64,000 nucleotides of DNA, taken from Sagittula marina. Lineage in GTDB: Bacteria; Pseudomonadota; Alphaproteobacteria; Rhodobacterales; Rhodobacteraceae. The notes below the pieces were generated by a model. It saw only the letters and a program-made list of their open reading frames with translations, was not told the DNA's origin and ran no database searches. The stretch covers positions 520,260-584,259 of the forward strand of contig NZ_JACIEJ010000002.1 of NCBI RefSeq assembly GCF_014196795.1, read 5' to 3'. Both the position numbers and the translations under genes were made by a program. Positions 40,374-50,000 of this stretch are shown here, in pieces (the first letter of the stretch is position 1; each line of letters starts with the position of its first letter).

Positions 40374-40396
40374 TTATTAACCTGCGTAAATGCGGC

Positions 40397-40849
40397 TCAT
40401 CCGCGCATGTCCTTGGGGCTGCCCATCACCACATATGTGGTCAGCCGGTCCACCTGCGGTAGCGCGCCCAGGATCTCCGTATGGAAATGCTTGTAGGCGG
40501 AGAGGTCGGCGACCTCGACACGTAGCAGGTATTCCACGGAACCGGTGGTGTTGTGACATTCAACCACCTGCGTTGCGGCCTTCATCGCTTGTTCAAAGGC
40601 CAACTGAGCGGTCTTGGTATGCTGGTTCAGACCCACCGAAAGATAGGCGATAAAACCTGTGCCCAGTTTGTCGCTGGACAGCACGGCGCGATAGCCTTGG
40701 ATCACGCCAGCCCCTTCCAGCCCCTGGACACGCCGCAGGCAAGCAGAGGGCGACAAGCCCACCCGTTCTGCCAGAGCCAGGTTGGACAGACGCCCGTCCT
40801 GCTGAAGGGCGCGCAATATTTTGCGGTCTATCTCGTCAAGACTGATCAT
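40397..40849 (-). CDS. Lrp/AsnC-family transcriptional regulator
   Basis: About 150 aa: an N-terminal winged HTH (LDEIDRKILRALQQDGRLSNLALAERVGLSPSACLRRVQGLE) and a C-terminal RAM ligand-binding domain (GFIAYLSVGLNQHTKTA ... CHNTTGSVEYLLRVEVADL). Start at 40849 chosen from the family N-terminus; an ATG at 40858 adds three residues. Divergent from a LysE-type exporter, a standard regulator-target arrangement for amino acid export. Confidence 0.92.
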   Translation of the reverse strand: MISLDEIDRKILRALQQDGRLSNLALAERVGLSPSACLRRVQGLEGAGVIQGYRAVLSSDKLGTGFIAYLSVGLNQHTKTAQLAFEQAMKAATQVVECHNTTGSVEYLLRVEVADLSAYKHFHTEILGALPQVDRLTTYVVMGSPKDMRG

Positions 40850-40944
40850 AAATTGCATATTTACATCGGCCGCGCGGCATAACACAATTTCAAACCAGTA
40901 AGGACGCGCGATAAAGGCGGACCATTACCTTGATGGAGCCCGTC

Positions 40945-41541
40945 ATGCCTCTTGACCTGATCACCGCCCTCATGGGGTTTGCTGCGGCGACGCTGTTTAC
41001 GCCGGGGCCGAACAATCTGATGCTGGTGGCGTCCGGCGCGAATTTCGGGTTGCGGCGCAGCATGCCGCATCTGTCAGGGGTCGCTCTGGGCTTTCCGGTG
41101 ATGATCGTGCCGGTTGGCCTTGGCGTCATGCGCGCGTTCGAGGCGTGGCCACCGCTTTACACGGTGCTGAAAGCCGCGGCTTTGGTGTACATGATCTACC
41201 TCGCGTGGAAGATCGCAACAGCGGGTGAGATCCGCGCCCGCGATGCAGAAGCCAAGCCGCTGACCTTTGCACAGGCGGCAGCATTCCAATGGGTGAACCC
41301 AAAGGGCTGGTCGATGGCATTGGGCGCGATCACACTTTACGCCCCGAGCCGCGATCTGTCCGGTGTACTAATGATCTCCGCTGTATTCCTGACCGTTGGC
41401 ACAGTGTCAGCGCTGACATGGACCAGCTTCGGGACCGGCATCCGACGTTGGCTGGCGAACCCGGTGCGGCTGAAATGGTTCAACTGGACGATGGCCGCCC
41501 TGCTGCTTGCGGCGATGGCCCCGGTCTTGTTGGGTCTGTGA
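40945..41541 (+). CDS. LysE-family amino acid exporter
   Basis: A 198-aa inner-membrane protein with about six transmembrane helices; LFTPGPNNLMLVASGANFGLRRSMPHLSGVALG is the family signature (PGPN) and FQWVNPKGWSMALGAI the second one. The ATG at 40945 follows GGAGCCCGTC. Substrate probably an amino acid, controlled by the divergent Lrp-type regulator. Confidence 0.9.
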   Translation: MPLDLITALMGFAAATLFTPGPNNLMLVASGANFGLRRSMPHLSGVALGFPVMIVPVGLGVMRAFEAWPPLYTVLKAAALVYMIYLAWKIATAGEIRARDAEAKPLTFAQAAAFQWVNPKGWSMALGAITLYAPSRDLSGVLMISAVFLTVGTVSALTWTSFGTGIRRWLANPVRLKWFNWTMAALLLAAMAPVLLGL

Positions 41542-41647
41542 CACCGGCGGAGGTTGGCACAGCGAAGATCTTGCTTTGTTGCAACTGGCCGCGCTGCACG
41601 CCATATAGCTGCGCAACACTTGCACCCTAGACGCGCGGAGACATTCG

Positions 41648-42610
41648 ATGACCCATTACCTCGATTTCGAGAAGCCACTGGCGGAGATCGAAGGCAAAGC
41701 CGAGGAACTCCGGGCCATGGCCCGGCAGAACACCGGTATGGATATCGAAGCCGAAGCCAAGGCGCTGGACCGCAAGGCCGACACCCTGTTGACCGATTTG
41801 TATGCCAAGCTGACGCCCTGGCGGAAATGTCAGGTCGCGCGCCACCCCGAACGGCCCCATTGCCGCGATTACATCGACACGCTGTTCACGGAGTACATGC
41901 CGCTGGCAGGCGACCGCAACTTTGCCGATGACCATGCGATCATGGGTGGCACGGCGCGGTTCAACGACATGCCGGTGATGGTGATCGGGCATGAGAAGGG
42001 TTTCGACACCACCTCGCGGATCGAGCACAACTTCGGCATGGCGCGGCCAGAGGGCTATCGCAAGGCCGTGCGCCTGCTGGATATGGCCGACCGGTTCGGC
42101 CTGCCGGTGGTGACACTGATCGACACGCCCGGCGCCTACCCCGGCAAAGGTGCGGAAGAGCGCGGCCAGTCCGAGGCGATTGCCCGTTCGACCGAGAAAT
42201 GTCTGCAAATCGGCGTGCCGCTGGTGTCCGTCGTGATTGGCGAAGGCGGATCGGGCGGGGCTGTGGCCTTTGCCACCGCGAACCGCGTCGCGATGCTGGA
42301 ACATTCTGTGTATTCGGTGATCTCCCCCGAAGGCTGTGCGTCGATCCTGTGGAAAGACGGGGCGCGGATGCGCGACGCGGCAGAGGCGCTGCGCCTGACG
42401 GCGCAGGATCTGCACACGCTGGGTGTTTGTGACCGGATCATCAAGGAGCCACGCGGCGGGGCGCATCGTAATGCACAAACCGCGATGGACAGCGTCGGTC
42501 AGGCGATCAGCGCAATGCTCGCTGAACTCGATGGCCTGAGCGCCCGTGAGATCGTTGAGGCACGTCGATCGAAATACCTGGATATGGGGTCGCGCGGGCT
42601 GGCGGCCTGA
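41648..42610 (+). CDS. accA: Acetyl-CoA carboxylase carboxyltransferase subunit alpha
   Basis: Transfers carboxyl from carboxybiotin to acetyl-CoA, together with AccD encoded elsewhere. 320 aa, typical. Motifs include [49 protein letters not shown] and [39 protein letters not shown]. Start behind GGAGACATTCG. Monocistronic, convergent with a GntR regulator. Confidence 0.97.
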   Translation: MTHYLDFEKPLAEIEGKAEELRAMARQNTGMDIEAEAKALDRKADTLLTDLYAKLTPWRKCQVARHPERPHCRDYIDTLFTEYMPLAGDRNFADDHAIMGGTARFNDMPVMVIGHEKGFDTTSRIEHNFGMARPEGYRKAVRLLDMADRFGLPVVTLIDTPGAYPGKGAEERGQSEAIARSTEKCLQIGVPLVSVVIGEGGSGGAVAFATANRVAMLEHSVYSVISPEGCASILWKDGARMRDAAEALRLTAQDLHTLGVCDRIIKEPRGGAHRNAQTAMDSVGQAISAMLAELDGLSAREIVEARRSKYLDMGSRGLAA

Positions 42611-42650
42611 GACGTTCGCGACCGCCTACTCTATTTTGAAAGCGCTGGCA

Positions 42651-43304
42651 TCAGGTCCTGTCTGCGATCATGCGCAGTCCCTGTGTCACGTCCGTGCGCA
42701 CCGCAAGGCGCAGCCCGGGCTCATCCCCGGCCTTGAGCGCGGCGATGATCAGGCGATGGTATTGCGGCGGCTCTGAGCGGCGCAGGCGCCCGTACAGCGC
42801 GCGCATGGTCGGCCCCAGTTGCAGCCAGACCGTTTCACACATGGCCAGCATGGCAGGTGCCTGAGCGCGCAGGTACAGCGTACGGTGGAATTCAAGATTG
42901 GTGCGAATGTAGCCCACAGCATCCCGGTTGGAGACCACGTCGGCGATATTGCTGTTGATTGTCTGAAGGCGCTCAATCAGGGCCATGTGCGCCCGCGGCA
43001 ATGCGCGGGAGGCCAGCTCGACCTCGATCAGTGAGCGCAGCGCGGCCAATTCCTCAATCCGTTCGTTGGACAGCTCCGGCGTGGCGACGCGACCAGAGGC
43101 GGACATGGACAGCGCGCCCTCTGCCACCAGACGGTGCACCGCCTCGCGCGCCGGGGTCATGGAGCATTCGAATTCCTTGCCAATGCCGCGCAGAGTAAAA
43201 GAATGTCCCGGCGGGATCTGGCCGTGCATGATACGCGTGCGCAGGCCGCGATAAACGCGGTCATGGGCGGAGGTGGTCGGTTCTGGGCGCGAGATCACTT
43301 GCAT
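42651..43304 (-). CDS. GntR-family (FCD) transcriptional regulator
   Basis: 217 aa: N-terminal winged HTH (VYRGLRTRIMHGQIPPGHSFTLRGIGKEFECSMTPAREAVHRLVAEGAL) and an all-helical FCD effector domain (LRSLIEVELASRALPRA ... NLEFHRTLYLRAQAPAM ... EPPQYHRLIIAALKAGD). The HxxxH-type metal or ligand residues are present. Ligand unknown. The sequence immediately before the gene contains TGATCA inside GTCAAGTGATCACA, a possible self-operator, but this is weak. Confidence 0.9.
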   Translation of the reverse strand: MQVISRPEPTTSAHDRVYRGLRTRIMHGQIPPGHSFTLRGIGKEFECSMTPAREAVHRLVAEGALSMSASGRVATPELSNERIEELAALRSLIEVELASRALPRAHMALIERLQTINSNIADVVSNRDAVGYIRTNLEFHRTLYLRAQAPAMLAMCETVWLQLGPTMRALYGRLRRSEPPQYHRLIIAALKAGDEPGLRLAVRTDVTQGLRMIADRT

Positions 43305-43483
43305 CCCGTCAAGTGATCACAAACGGCGGCAGGGTCAATACGCGAATGGATCCGGCCGCCACTGGGCTGCGGGAAAAAATAATTTTCAAAAAGTTTACAC
43401 CCGCCGAAACTCCACCCGCATTGCGGTCGTGGGTTACGGCATAGCTCATCCAAACCGGACGAGCCGCCAACAGGAGTTCACTT

Positions 43484-44338
43484 ATGATCCGTACCGTTTA
43501 CACCTCTGTCGCCGCCCTTGCTCTTACCGCTGGTGCATCCTTTGCTGCGGGCCACGCTGGCACAATGGGTTACGCCCTGACCGATGGCGGCAGCACACTG
43601 GTCGTCATGGCCGACATCGCTGCGCCGGGCGAAGCAGAGACCTATGCGCTTGAGTCGAACCTCGACGCCATCGCATTCCGCCCGGTGACCGGCGATCTGC
43701 TGGGTCTGGCCGACGGCATGATCTACACCATCAACCCGATGTCCGGCGAGATGACCGATCTGGGCGCAACCTTCATGGATGACGCGACGATTGGCGCCGA
43801 TGCCATGGTCGCATTCGATTTCAACAACGCCATCGATGCTGTGCGCGCCGTTTCCTCGACCGGTGACAACCTTGTCTACTTCCCCGACGGCTTTGGCGAT
43901 GGTGACGAAAAAGCGGGCTCCGTGCGTCGCATGACCGATCTGGCCTATGCAGAAGGCGACGCCAATGCCGATGCGACACCGATGGTCTTTGCCAACGCCT
44001 ACACCAACGCCATTGCGGGCAAGACCGCGGAAAGCACGTTCCAATACGGGCTCGACGCGGGCACCGACTCGCTCGTGAGCGTGGCCAACAACGCCGGCAC
44101 TCTGGAAACCATCGGCAAGGTGATGGTGGACGGTGCAGAGGTCGATCTGTCCGGCATGGGCGGTTTTGACATCCTGTCCCCCGAAGAAGGCAGCGACATG
44201 GCCTATGCAGTGCTGCAGATGGAAGGCGCTGACAGCGCAGGTCTTTACAGCATCAACCTCGAAAGCGCCGAAGCGACCCTCCTGTCCGATCTGGGGATGG
44301 GTGGCATCAACGGCTTTGCTGTCTCAGGCGGCATGTAA
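43484..44338 (+). CDS. DUF4394 secreted protein
   Basis: 284 aa with a signal peptide (MIRTVYTSVAALALTAGASFAAGH) followed by a DUF4394 region: YALTDGGSTLVVMADIAAPGEAETYAL, LDAIAFRPVTGDLLGLADGMIYTINPMSGEMTDLG, and the later TFQYGLDAGTDSLVSVANNAGTLETIG. Repeated propeller-like strands suggest a beta-propeller in the periplasm or outside the cell. Function unknown. AGGAGTTCACTT precedes the ATG. Confidence 0.85.
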   Translation: MIRTVYTSVAALALTAGASFAAGHAGTMGYALTDGGSTLVVMADIAAPGEAETYALESNLDAIAFRPVTGDLLGLADGMIYTINPMSGEMTDLGATFMDDATIGADAMVAFDFNNAIDAVRAVSSTGDNLVYFPDGFGDGDEKAGSVRRMTDLAYAEGDANADATPMVFANAYTNAIAGKTAESTFQYGLDAGTDSLVSVANNAGTLETIGKVMVDGAEVDLSGMGGFDILSPEEGSDMAYAVLQMEGADSAGLYSINLESAEATLLSDLGMGGINGFAVSGGM

Positions 44339-44393
44339 TCTCTTGTAGCACCCAAAGGCACAGCGCCGTCAGAGCGCTTTGCCACACCAGGGC

Positions 44394-44417
44394 GAGGGGG
44401 GTCTTCGGGCTCCCCTC
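44394..44417 (+). terminator. Terminator after the DUF4394 gene
   Basis: GAGGGG/CCCCTC stem with a ~12-nt loop followed by TCTTTAT, between the convergent DUF4394 and YgjP-like genes. The loop is large, so this is a moderate prediction. Confidence 0.5.
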
Positions 44418-44420
44418 TCT

Positions 44421-45122
44421 TTATGCGTCGAACCGGTAGCGGTGCAGCTCATTGCCGTGATCTTTCAGCCATTTGCGCGCAGACCGCCAATCGCCATAGA
44501 GATGCTCGACCTCCGCCCAGAACTGCGCGGAATGATTCATATGGCGCAGATGCGCCACCTCATGCGCGGCAACGTAGTCCAATACGTCCGCATGACCGAG
44601 GATCAGCCGCCAAGAGTACATCAGCCCACCATCCGAGGTACACGATCCCCAACGCGACCGTGTATCCCGCAGCGTCAGTCGCGAGTAAGGGCGACCCAAA
44701 CGGGCACTGTAACGGTCTGACGCCTCAGCCAATCGGTCACGGGCCAAGGTCTTCAACCAGCCTTGAACCCGCGCTGCAACGCGGTCCGGATCGCCTGGAA
44801 CATGCAGAACACCGTCAACTCGGCGGATGGACCGCCCCTGCCCCGCGACGATCTGGTGCAGCGCGCCTTCGATTGGAATACGGCTCCCAAGCGCCACGCT
44901 CACCGGCGCCCCTTGCCGGGAAAGATGTCCGCGCAGCCAGTTTTCCTTCGATTCAAGAAAGGCCCGCCCTTCTCGCTCCGGCACGGATTTTGGCAACGTC
45001 AAAGTCACGCGCCCGTCAAGTTGGGAGATGCGCAGCGATAATCGCCGCGCGCGGGCGGACCGGCGCAGGGTGACGCATATATCGGGGTTGCCAGCCAGCC
45101 GGATCTGTCCCATATCAGCCAT
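44421..45122 (-). CDS. YgjP-like (DUF45) zinc metallopeptidase
   Basis: 233 aa matching YgjP/WLM-type proteins: an N-terminal beta-rich part (RRSARARRLSLRISQLDGRVTLTLPKSVPEREGRAFL), the TRSRWGSCTSDGGLMYSWRLILG motif, and the zinc site HEVAHLRHMNHSAQFW (HExxH with a third His). Thought to be a peptidase of unknown substrate. Convergent with the DUF4394 gene. Confidence 0.92.
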   Translation of the reverse strand: MADMGQIRLAGNPDICVTLRRSARARRLSLRISQLDGRVTLTLPKSVPEREGRAFLESKENWLRGHLSRQGAPVSVALGSRIPIEGALHQIVAGQGRSIRRVDGVLHVPGDPDRVAARVQGWLKTLARDRLAEASDRYSARLGRPYSRLTLRDTRSRWGSCTSDGGLMYSWRLILGHADVLDYVAAHEVAHLRHMNHSAQFWAEVEHLYGDWRSARKWLKDHGNELHRYRFDA

Positions 45123-45221
45123 TCTCCCCCAAAGCCTTTGACTCTATACCGGTCTTATGGCAGGGGGCTTTGATTGTCGACGGGGCCGCGCATGGTCCCA
45201 TTACTCCAAAAGGGGATATCC

Positions 45222-45545
45222 ATGCCGAAGGAAGAATGGGGCACGAAGCGCGTTTGCCCGACCACCGGCAAGCGCTTTTATGACCTGAACCGGACTCCGG
45301 TCATCAGCCCGTACACGGGCGAGACCGTGACCGTAGAAACCGGCAAGCGGTCCTTGATCGCGGCCGATGCCGAAGACCAAGCCAACAAGTCGAAGGAGAA
45401 GGAGACCAAAGACTCCGATCTGCTCGACGATGATGATGTGGATGTGGATCTGGATGACGACGACGATGTGCTCGAAGATGAGGATGACGACAACGTCTCC
45501 CTCGACGAGATCGCCGACGTCGCCAGCGAGGACGACGACTCCTGA
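45222..45545 (+). CDS. TIGR02300 family acidic protein
   Basis: 107 aa. The N-terminal ~45 residues (KEEWGTKRVCPTTGKRFYDLNRTPVISPYTGE) are the conserved TIGR02300 core. The C-terminal half is almost entirely Asp/Glu and encoded by near-repetitive GAT/GAC codons. The family is nearly restricted to alphaproteobacteria and its function is unknown. Start at 45222 behind AAGGGGATATCC. Typically found next to a tRNA-Ala gene, as here. Confidence 0.93.
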   Translation: MPKEEWGTKRVCPTTGKRFYDLNRTPVISPYTGETVTVETGKRSLIAADAEDQANKSKEKETKDSDLLDDDDVDVDLDDDDDVLEDEDDDNVSLDEIADVASEDDDS

Positions 45546-45570
45546 TCCCGCGTGACCCGGTGTTATCTGG

Positions 45571-45590
45571 AGGGGCCTTTCGGGGCCCCT
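45571..45590 (+). terminator. Terminator of the TIGR02300 gene
   Basis: AGGGGCC/GGCCCCT stem with a 6-nt loop followed by TTTTG, 26 nt after the stop codon. Confidence 0.7.
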
Positions 45591-45785
45591 TTTGCCGTTC
45601 ATGGCTTAGCGTTCGGTGTGAACCTGAAACTTCCCGGAGGGCGCAGAAAAAACTGTAGCAAGCGGCGCATTTTCCTCTTGATCCCCAAGGCGCCAACCCT
45701 TACTCACCCCGCACGGTGACACTGTCATCGCCCACGGCACACGCCTTAGAGCCCATACGGGTTTGACGGCAAGACGCCAAGAGAT

Positions 45786-45861
<76 letters not shown>

Positions 45862-45865
45862 TTTT

Positions 45866-46121
45866 CCTATTGAAAAGCACCAGATAGTTCTGCCTTTCTC
45901 GTCAGAGGATTTGCCTCTGTCGCGCAGGACGGTGCTGTTTTCCCTACGAAAATCCATGCTGCCTTGATCCGCGCCTTTCAGCGCGTCGATCACGTTGCAG
46001 CCCTTCCCCCCTTCACAACCGAGGATGGCCCATGAGCGACCATTTCGTCGTCGTGACGGGCGGCCCGGGTGCGGGCAAGACCAGCCTGATCACCGAGCTT
46101 GCCCGCCGCGGCTTTCATACG
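45866..46121 (+). repeat. Left copy of a 256-bp diverged direct repeat flanking the island
   Basis: From four bases after the tRNA through the first ~30 codons of the AAA ATPase, this sequence recurs at 63017-63272 with the same length and roughly 85-90% identity by eye (e.g. CAGATAGTTCTGCCTTTCTC is identical in both). It brackets the whole low-GC island. Confidence 0.85.
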
Positions 46122-46571
46122 ATCCCCGAATCCGGCCGCGCGATCATCCGCGAGGAGGTGCAGAGCTGCGGAGACGCCCTCCCCTGGGCGGACCGCATTG
46201 CCTATGCGGAACGGATGCTGGAGCGCGACCTACGCGCCCGTAGCACCGCACAGCCCCTCTCAGGCCCCGTGATCTTCGACCGAGGCATTCCCGACATCAT
46301 GGGCTACCTGACCCTCTGCGGCCTCCCCGTGCCGCCCCATGTGGCCACTGCGGCCAAGGCAGCCCGCTACAATTGTCGCGTCTTCCTGGCGCCCTTCTGG
46401 GGCGAGATCTTCACACAGGACACCGAACGCAAGCAGACCTGCGCCGAGGCCAAAGCGACCTGCGCCGTCATGCGGGAGACCTACACCGCGCTCGGATACC
46501 AAATCACGGAGTTGCCGCGCGCCGACATTGCAACACGCGCCGACTTTGTTTGTGCGCAGCGGGTCAACTGA
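46032..46571 (+). CDS. AAA-family ATPase/kinase-like protein
   Basis: A 179-aa P-loop NTPase: Walker A GGPGAGKTSLI at residues ~9-19, then a compact kinase-like core (PVIFDRGIPDIMGYLTLCGL as Walker B-like, YNCRVFLAPFWGEIFTQDTERKQT as lid-like). Similar proteins in Proteobacteria are annotated only as AAA family ATPases. The ATG follows GAGGATGGCCC. Immediately after tRNA-Ala. A truncated, start-codon-less copy lies 17 kb to the right, so this locus has been duplicated or replaced. Confidence 0.85.
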   Translation: MSDHFVVVTGGPGAGKTSLITELARRGFHTIPESGRAIIREEVQSCGDALPWADRIAYAERMLERDLRARSTAQPLSGPVIFDRGIPDIMGYLTLCGLPVPPHVATAAKAARYNCRVFLAPFWGEIFTQDTERKQTCAEAKATCAVMRETYTALGYQITELPRADIATRADFVCAQRVN

Positions 46572-47032
46572 CCGTAATCGCGAGATGCCCTGGCAAAACT
46601 GCTGAAGCGGACAAACCGCATGGTCCCTCCGGCCTCCCGCTGCCTGACACTCACGGCCCATTCCGGACCTTTACACCACATTCAAGCTTCTGCGGTCGCA
46701 GCCTCCATTGCTGCTATTCATCACGCATGCGAAAGACAGAGAACACTGGCCTTGAAGGCAGGCCAAAAAGTAAGCTTTGTGTAGCCGGAGCATGGTGCAA
46801 TCGACCCGATTGATTACACTGTGTCCAATCGTCACTGTGGGGCGAAATAGATTGGAAAAATCGAAACGAGTTGAGCTTTAGAAAAGAGAACTTGTTAATT
46901 TCTCCTTAAGAATGCACGGCCTGACAAGGCCAGTATCTTATCAACTGAAGCTACGTCGTTAGCGGATAAAGTGAAGCAAGACCGGCAAACTTTTACGCCA
47001 AAGATTTCGAACAGCTTATGAGGAGCGAGGTA
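46572..47032. other. Left-boundary zone of the low-GC island
   Basis: 460 nt without a supported gene. Base composition shifts from GC-rich (46572-46790) to AT-rich (from about 46840), marking entry into foreign DNA. It should contain the promoter of the large NTPase gene. I looked for transposon ends here and found none convincing. Confidence 0.5.
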
Positions 47033-50000
47033 ATGGCGTCCTACACATCTACAGGGCCTGCTGGAGCAAATACCGAAATTTCGTTTGCCGCCGTGATGGC
47101 GGCACATTTGATTGCAGAGCAGACGCACCCTTTGATGCCAAATGGTGCCGTTCCCCAAAAACTATCTCTTCAGAGGCGTGACGGACCGGATGGCTTCGAT
47201 GATATAGTTGTTGAATGGCGAAAGGGCGACACGGTTGGTACCGTCTTCATCCAATCGAAGCGGCCGATTGCAATCAGCGACAATGAGACCTTTCGCGGAC
47301 TGGCCCGAGCTTTGGCTGTCTGTGAACATGAAGGTGAATGGTCTGCGGCTATTGTGGCTACTTCTATCACGCCTCATTTAGAAGATATTCAGGTCCTTTT
47401 AGAGTCCGCGCGGTTGTCCACTGACCACAAGGAATTCGATCGAAAGTGGGAGAAACCGGGTGTCCTGAACGATGCAAAACGCACGGTCTTGAAGGGATTT
47501 TCGTCGGCCGTAAATGGCTTGGACCATGACGCTGCGTGGAGCGCCATGCGTCGTTTGCGAGTTGTTGAACATGACCTTGCATTGCCCAGCTCTCGCGACC
47601 GCCAGGCGGCTATTGAAATTCTTTCAAAGGCCGTTGCGGAAGGTGCAGATGCAGAAGCAAACTTTGAAGCAATTCGATCCAAATTTCTTGAGACCGCTGC
47701 TTTGTCTCCGACCTTTGATCGGACGTCGTTGGTTCTTAATATTCCTAGCCTAGCCATCCGACCGCAAGAACGTTACCGAACGACGATTGACAAAATTCGC
47801 GCGGAATCTAGAAGGGCAGTTTCTTCAATCAAAGATCAGATAAACGGGCCAAGCTGCTCACTAACGCTATTGCGCCCTGAATGCTGGAGCAAGCTGAAGG
47901 AGGATTTTGAAGCTCACAGGAACGTACAACTTCGAGGCGAAGCGGGTTCCGGAAAGTCAGCACTTCTCAAGCGCTATGCCGCAACTTACGATGGCAACGT
48001 GTTGGTTCTGAACGAACGCCGGATTTCGGGCAACATCTGGGCCGAAGTGACAGCTAATTGGGGTAGTCCGATTGCTGCCAAGGAGACGATAGATACGCTG
48101 GCATTGTCTGGCAATTGCTTGCTCGCAATAGATGGAGCTGACCGGTTGCTGCTTGACCATCGTCGTAGCGTTGTGATGGATCTTTTGCACGCCATCGCTG
48201 CCTCACCGTTACGAGACCGATGGTCGATCATCACAAGCGGCCGTGACTTTGGACCACAAGACGTCGTACTCAGTGCTTTCGCAGAAGCAGAGCTTGAACT
48301 AGGCCAATCAACGATAGTTGGTGCTCTGGATGATCAAGATTTGATTATAATCGGGAACGCGTTTCCCAATGTGCGCTCGCTAATTGGTCGTTCTGATTTA
48401 GCGAACTGGAACAAAAACCCCTTTATGTTGGGGCAGCTCTTAGCATCGAGCGAATTCCCCTCGGTCTTAACTGAAATAGAATTGGCTGATGCTTGGGCAA
48501 CCCGTGGAGCGGCCGCCACGCCACCGAATTATCGTCGAGATTCAGCAGTTGCACAAATTGGAGCTTCAAGGATCGCCTCACCAGCCGTCATTCCAGGCAG
48601 CGCGGACATCGACGCAGAAGGAGTCGCAACGCTCATTACTGAAGGATCAGCGCAAAGGCAAAGTCTTGGCAATGGAATTGTGCTTACTCACGACGTCCTT
48701 GAAGATTGGGCCTTAGCCCGTGAAATGGAACGCAATTGGCAAACCTTGCCCGAACTTTTGAAAGCTGCAGGAGAACCACTGTGGTGGCAGCGCGCAGTTC
48801 GCCTGGTAGGGCAAATCAAACTCGAACGAGGACAATTGACCGAATGGCAAACCCTATTTACAGCACTTGAGGCTGATGAAGATCTGGATCCCGCTTGGGC
48901 AAAGTTGGTTCTTGCAGCGCCGCTACACTCAGAAAAATCTGCCGAACTGCTCGAGCAGCTTACGGCCAGGTTGTTGGATGAAGAAGGTAAAATGCTTGGA
49001 GCTCTCATAGAAGCTGTGAGGACCTTTGAAACCCGCATTAACCAAAACATCCTCACCTCTCCGAGGCTCGCGGACCTAACTCAGGCAGAGAGGTTTTACA
49101 CTGCTAGTTTTTTCAAGGTACCTGTTTTGATCTCATGGCTTGCTTTCTTGCGGTGGTCATTACCTCATTGGTCATCTTGGCCCGACAGGCACATACCAGC
49201 GCTGGTGCAGCTGGCCGAGATATGGACGAACCACTACGAGCGCATGTCGAACTGGGTATCAAAACGTATCGCAGGACATATTAATAATTGGCTGATTTCT
49301 GTCGAGGACTACGAGCACTCAGAAAACGAGAGAGGTTACCGCTCCGAGCGCGCCCCACCGTTTGCGTTGGACTTTCGTTATGATCGTTGGAGGGAGCTGG
49401 AGCGTGACCTCCAGAAAGTTCTTTCGATGTGCACACCTTCTGCACCCGAAATCGTCGAAGCGTATCTGGCCCGTATAACGACGGAGAAGCGCCTTCGCGG
49501 AGCTCGAGCGCGATTGCTGGAGTACCCACGCCAGATCCCCAGCCAGTTACCCGTGGCGTGGACAGAAATGATGGCGGCTGCGCTACTCCCAAGAGAGCGG
49601 CAAAGAAGAGAGGGCCTCCTAGGCCCATCAAGCTGTTTTGATTCAATCACTTCATTTCACGATGCTGGAATTCGAGATGAATTCAGGTTTACTGATAGCT
49701 CACCCCATCAACTCGGCTGGGATCAACTCTTTGCCAAAGACGCCAATGTCGCACTAACCATGATGCACCGGTTGGAAATGCGAGCAGCCGTTTTTTGGCG
49801 GAACCGCGAGGTGCGGCATGAAGGTCGGCGGCCTCGAGCGTTGGTACTTGTCTTGGGTGATCAAGAACTCAAACTGTGGGGTGACGAGACAGTGTATCGT
49901 TGGTCGCGGGCAATACTTGGTCCACACTCGCTCGGATCAGCGTATCTTGCCTTGGATAACTGGCTCCAAGAGCAACTCGAAGACAAAGCCAGCCTGGCGG

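Noticed and set aside
43305..43320. TGATCA palindrome upstream of the FCD-GntR gene as operator
   Set aside because: Short and common; no second site in the region to support it.
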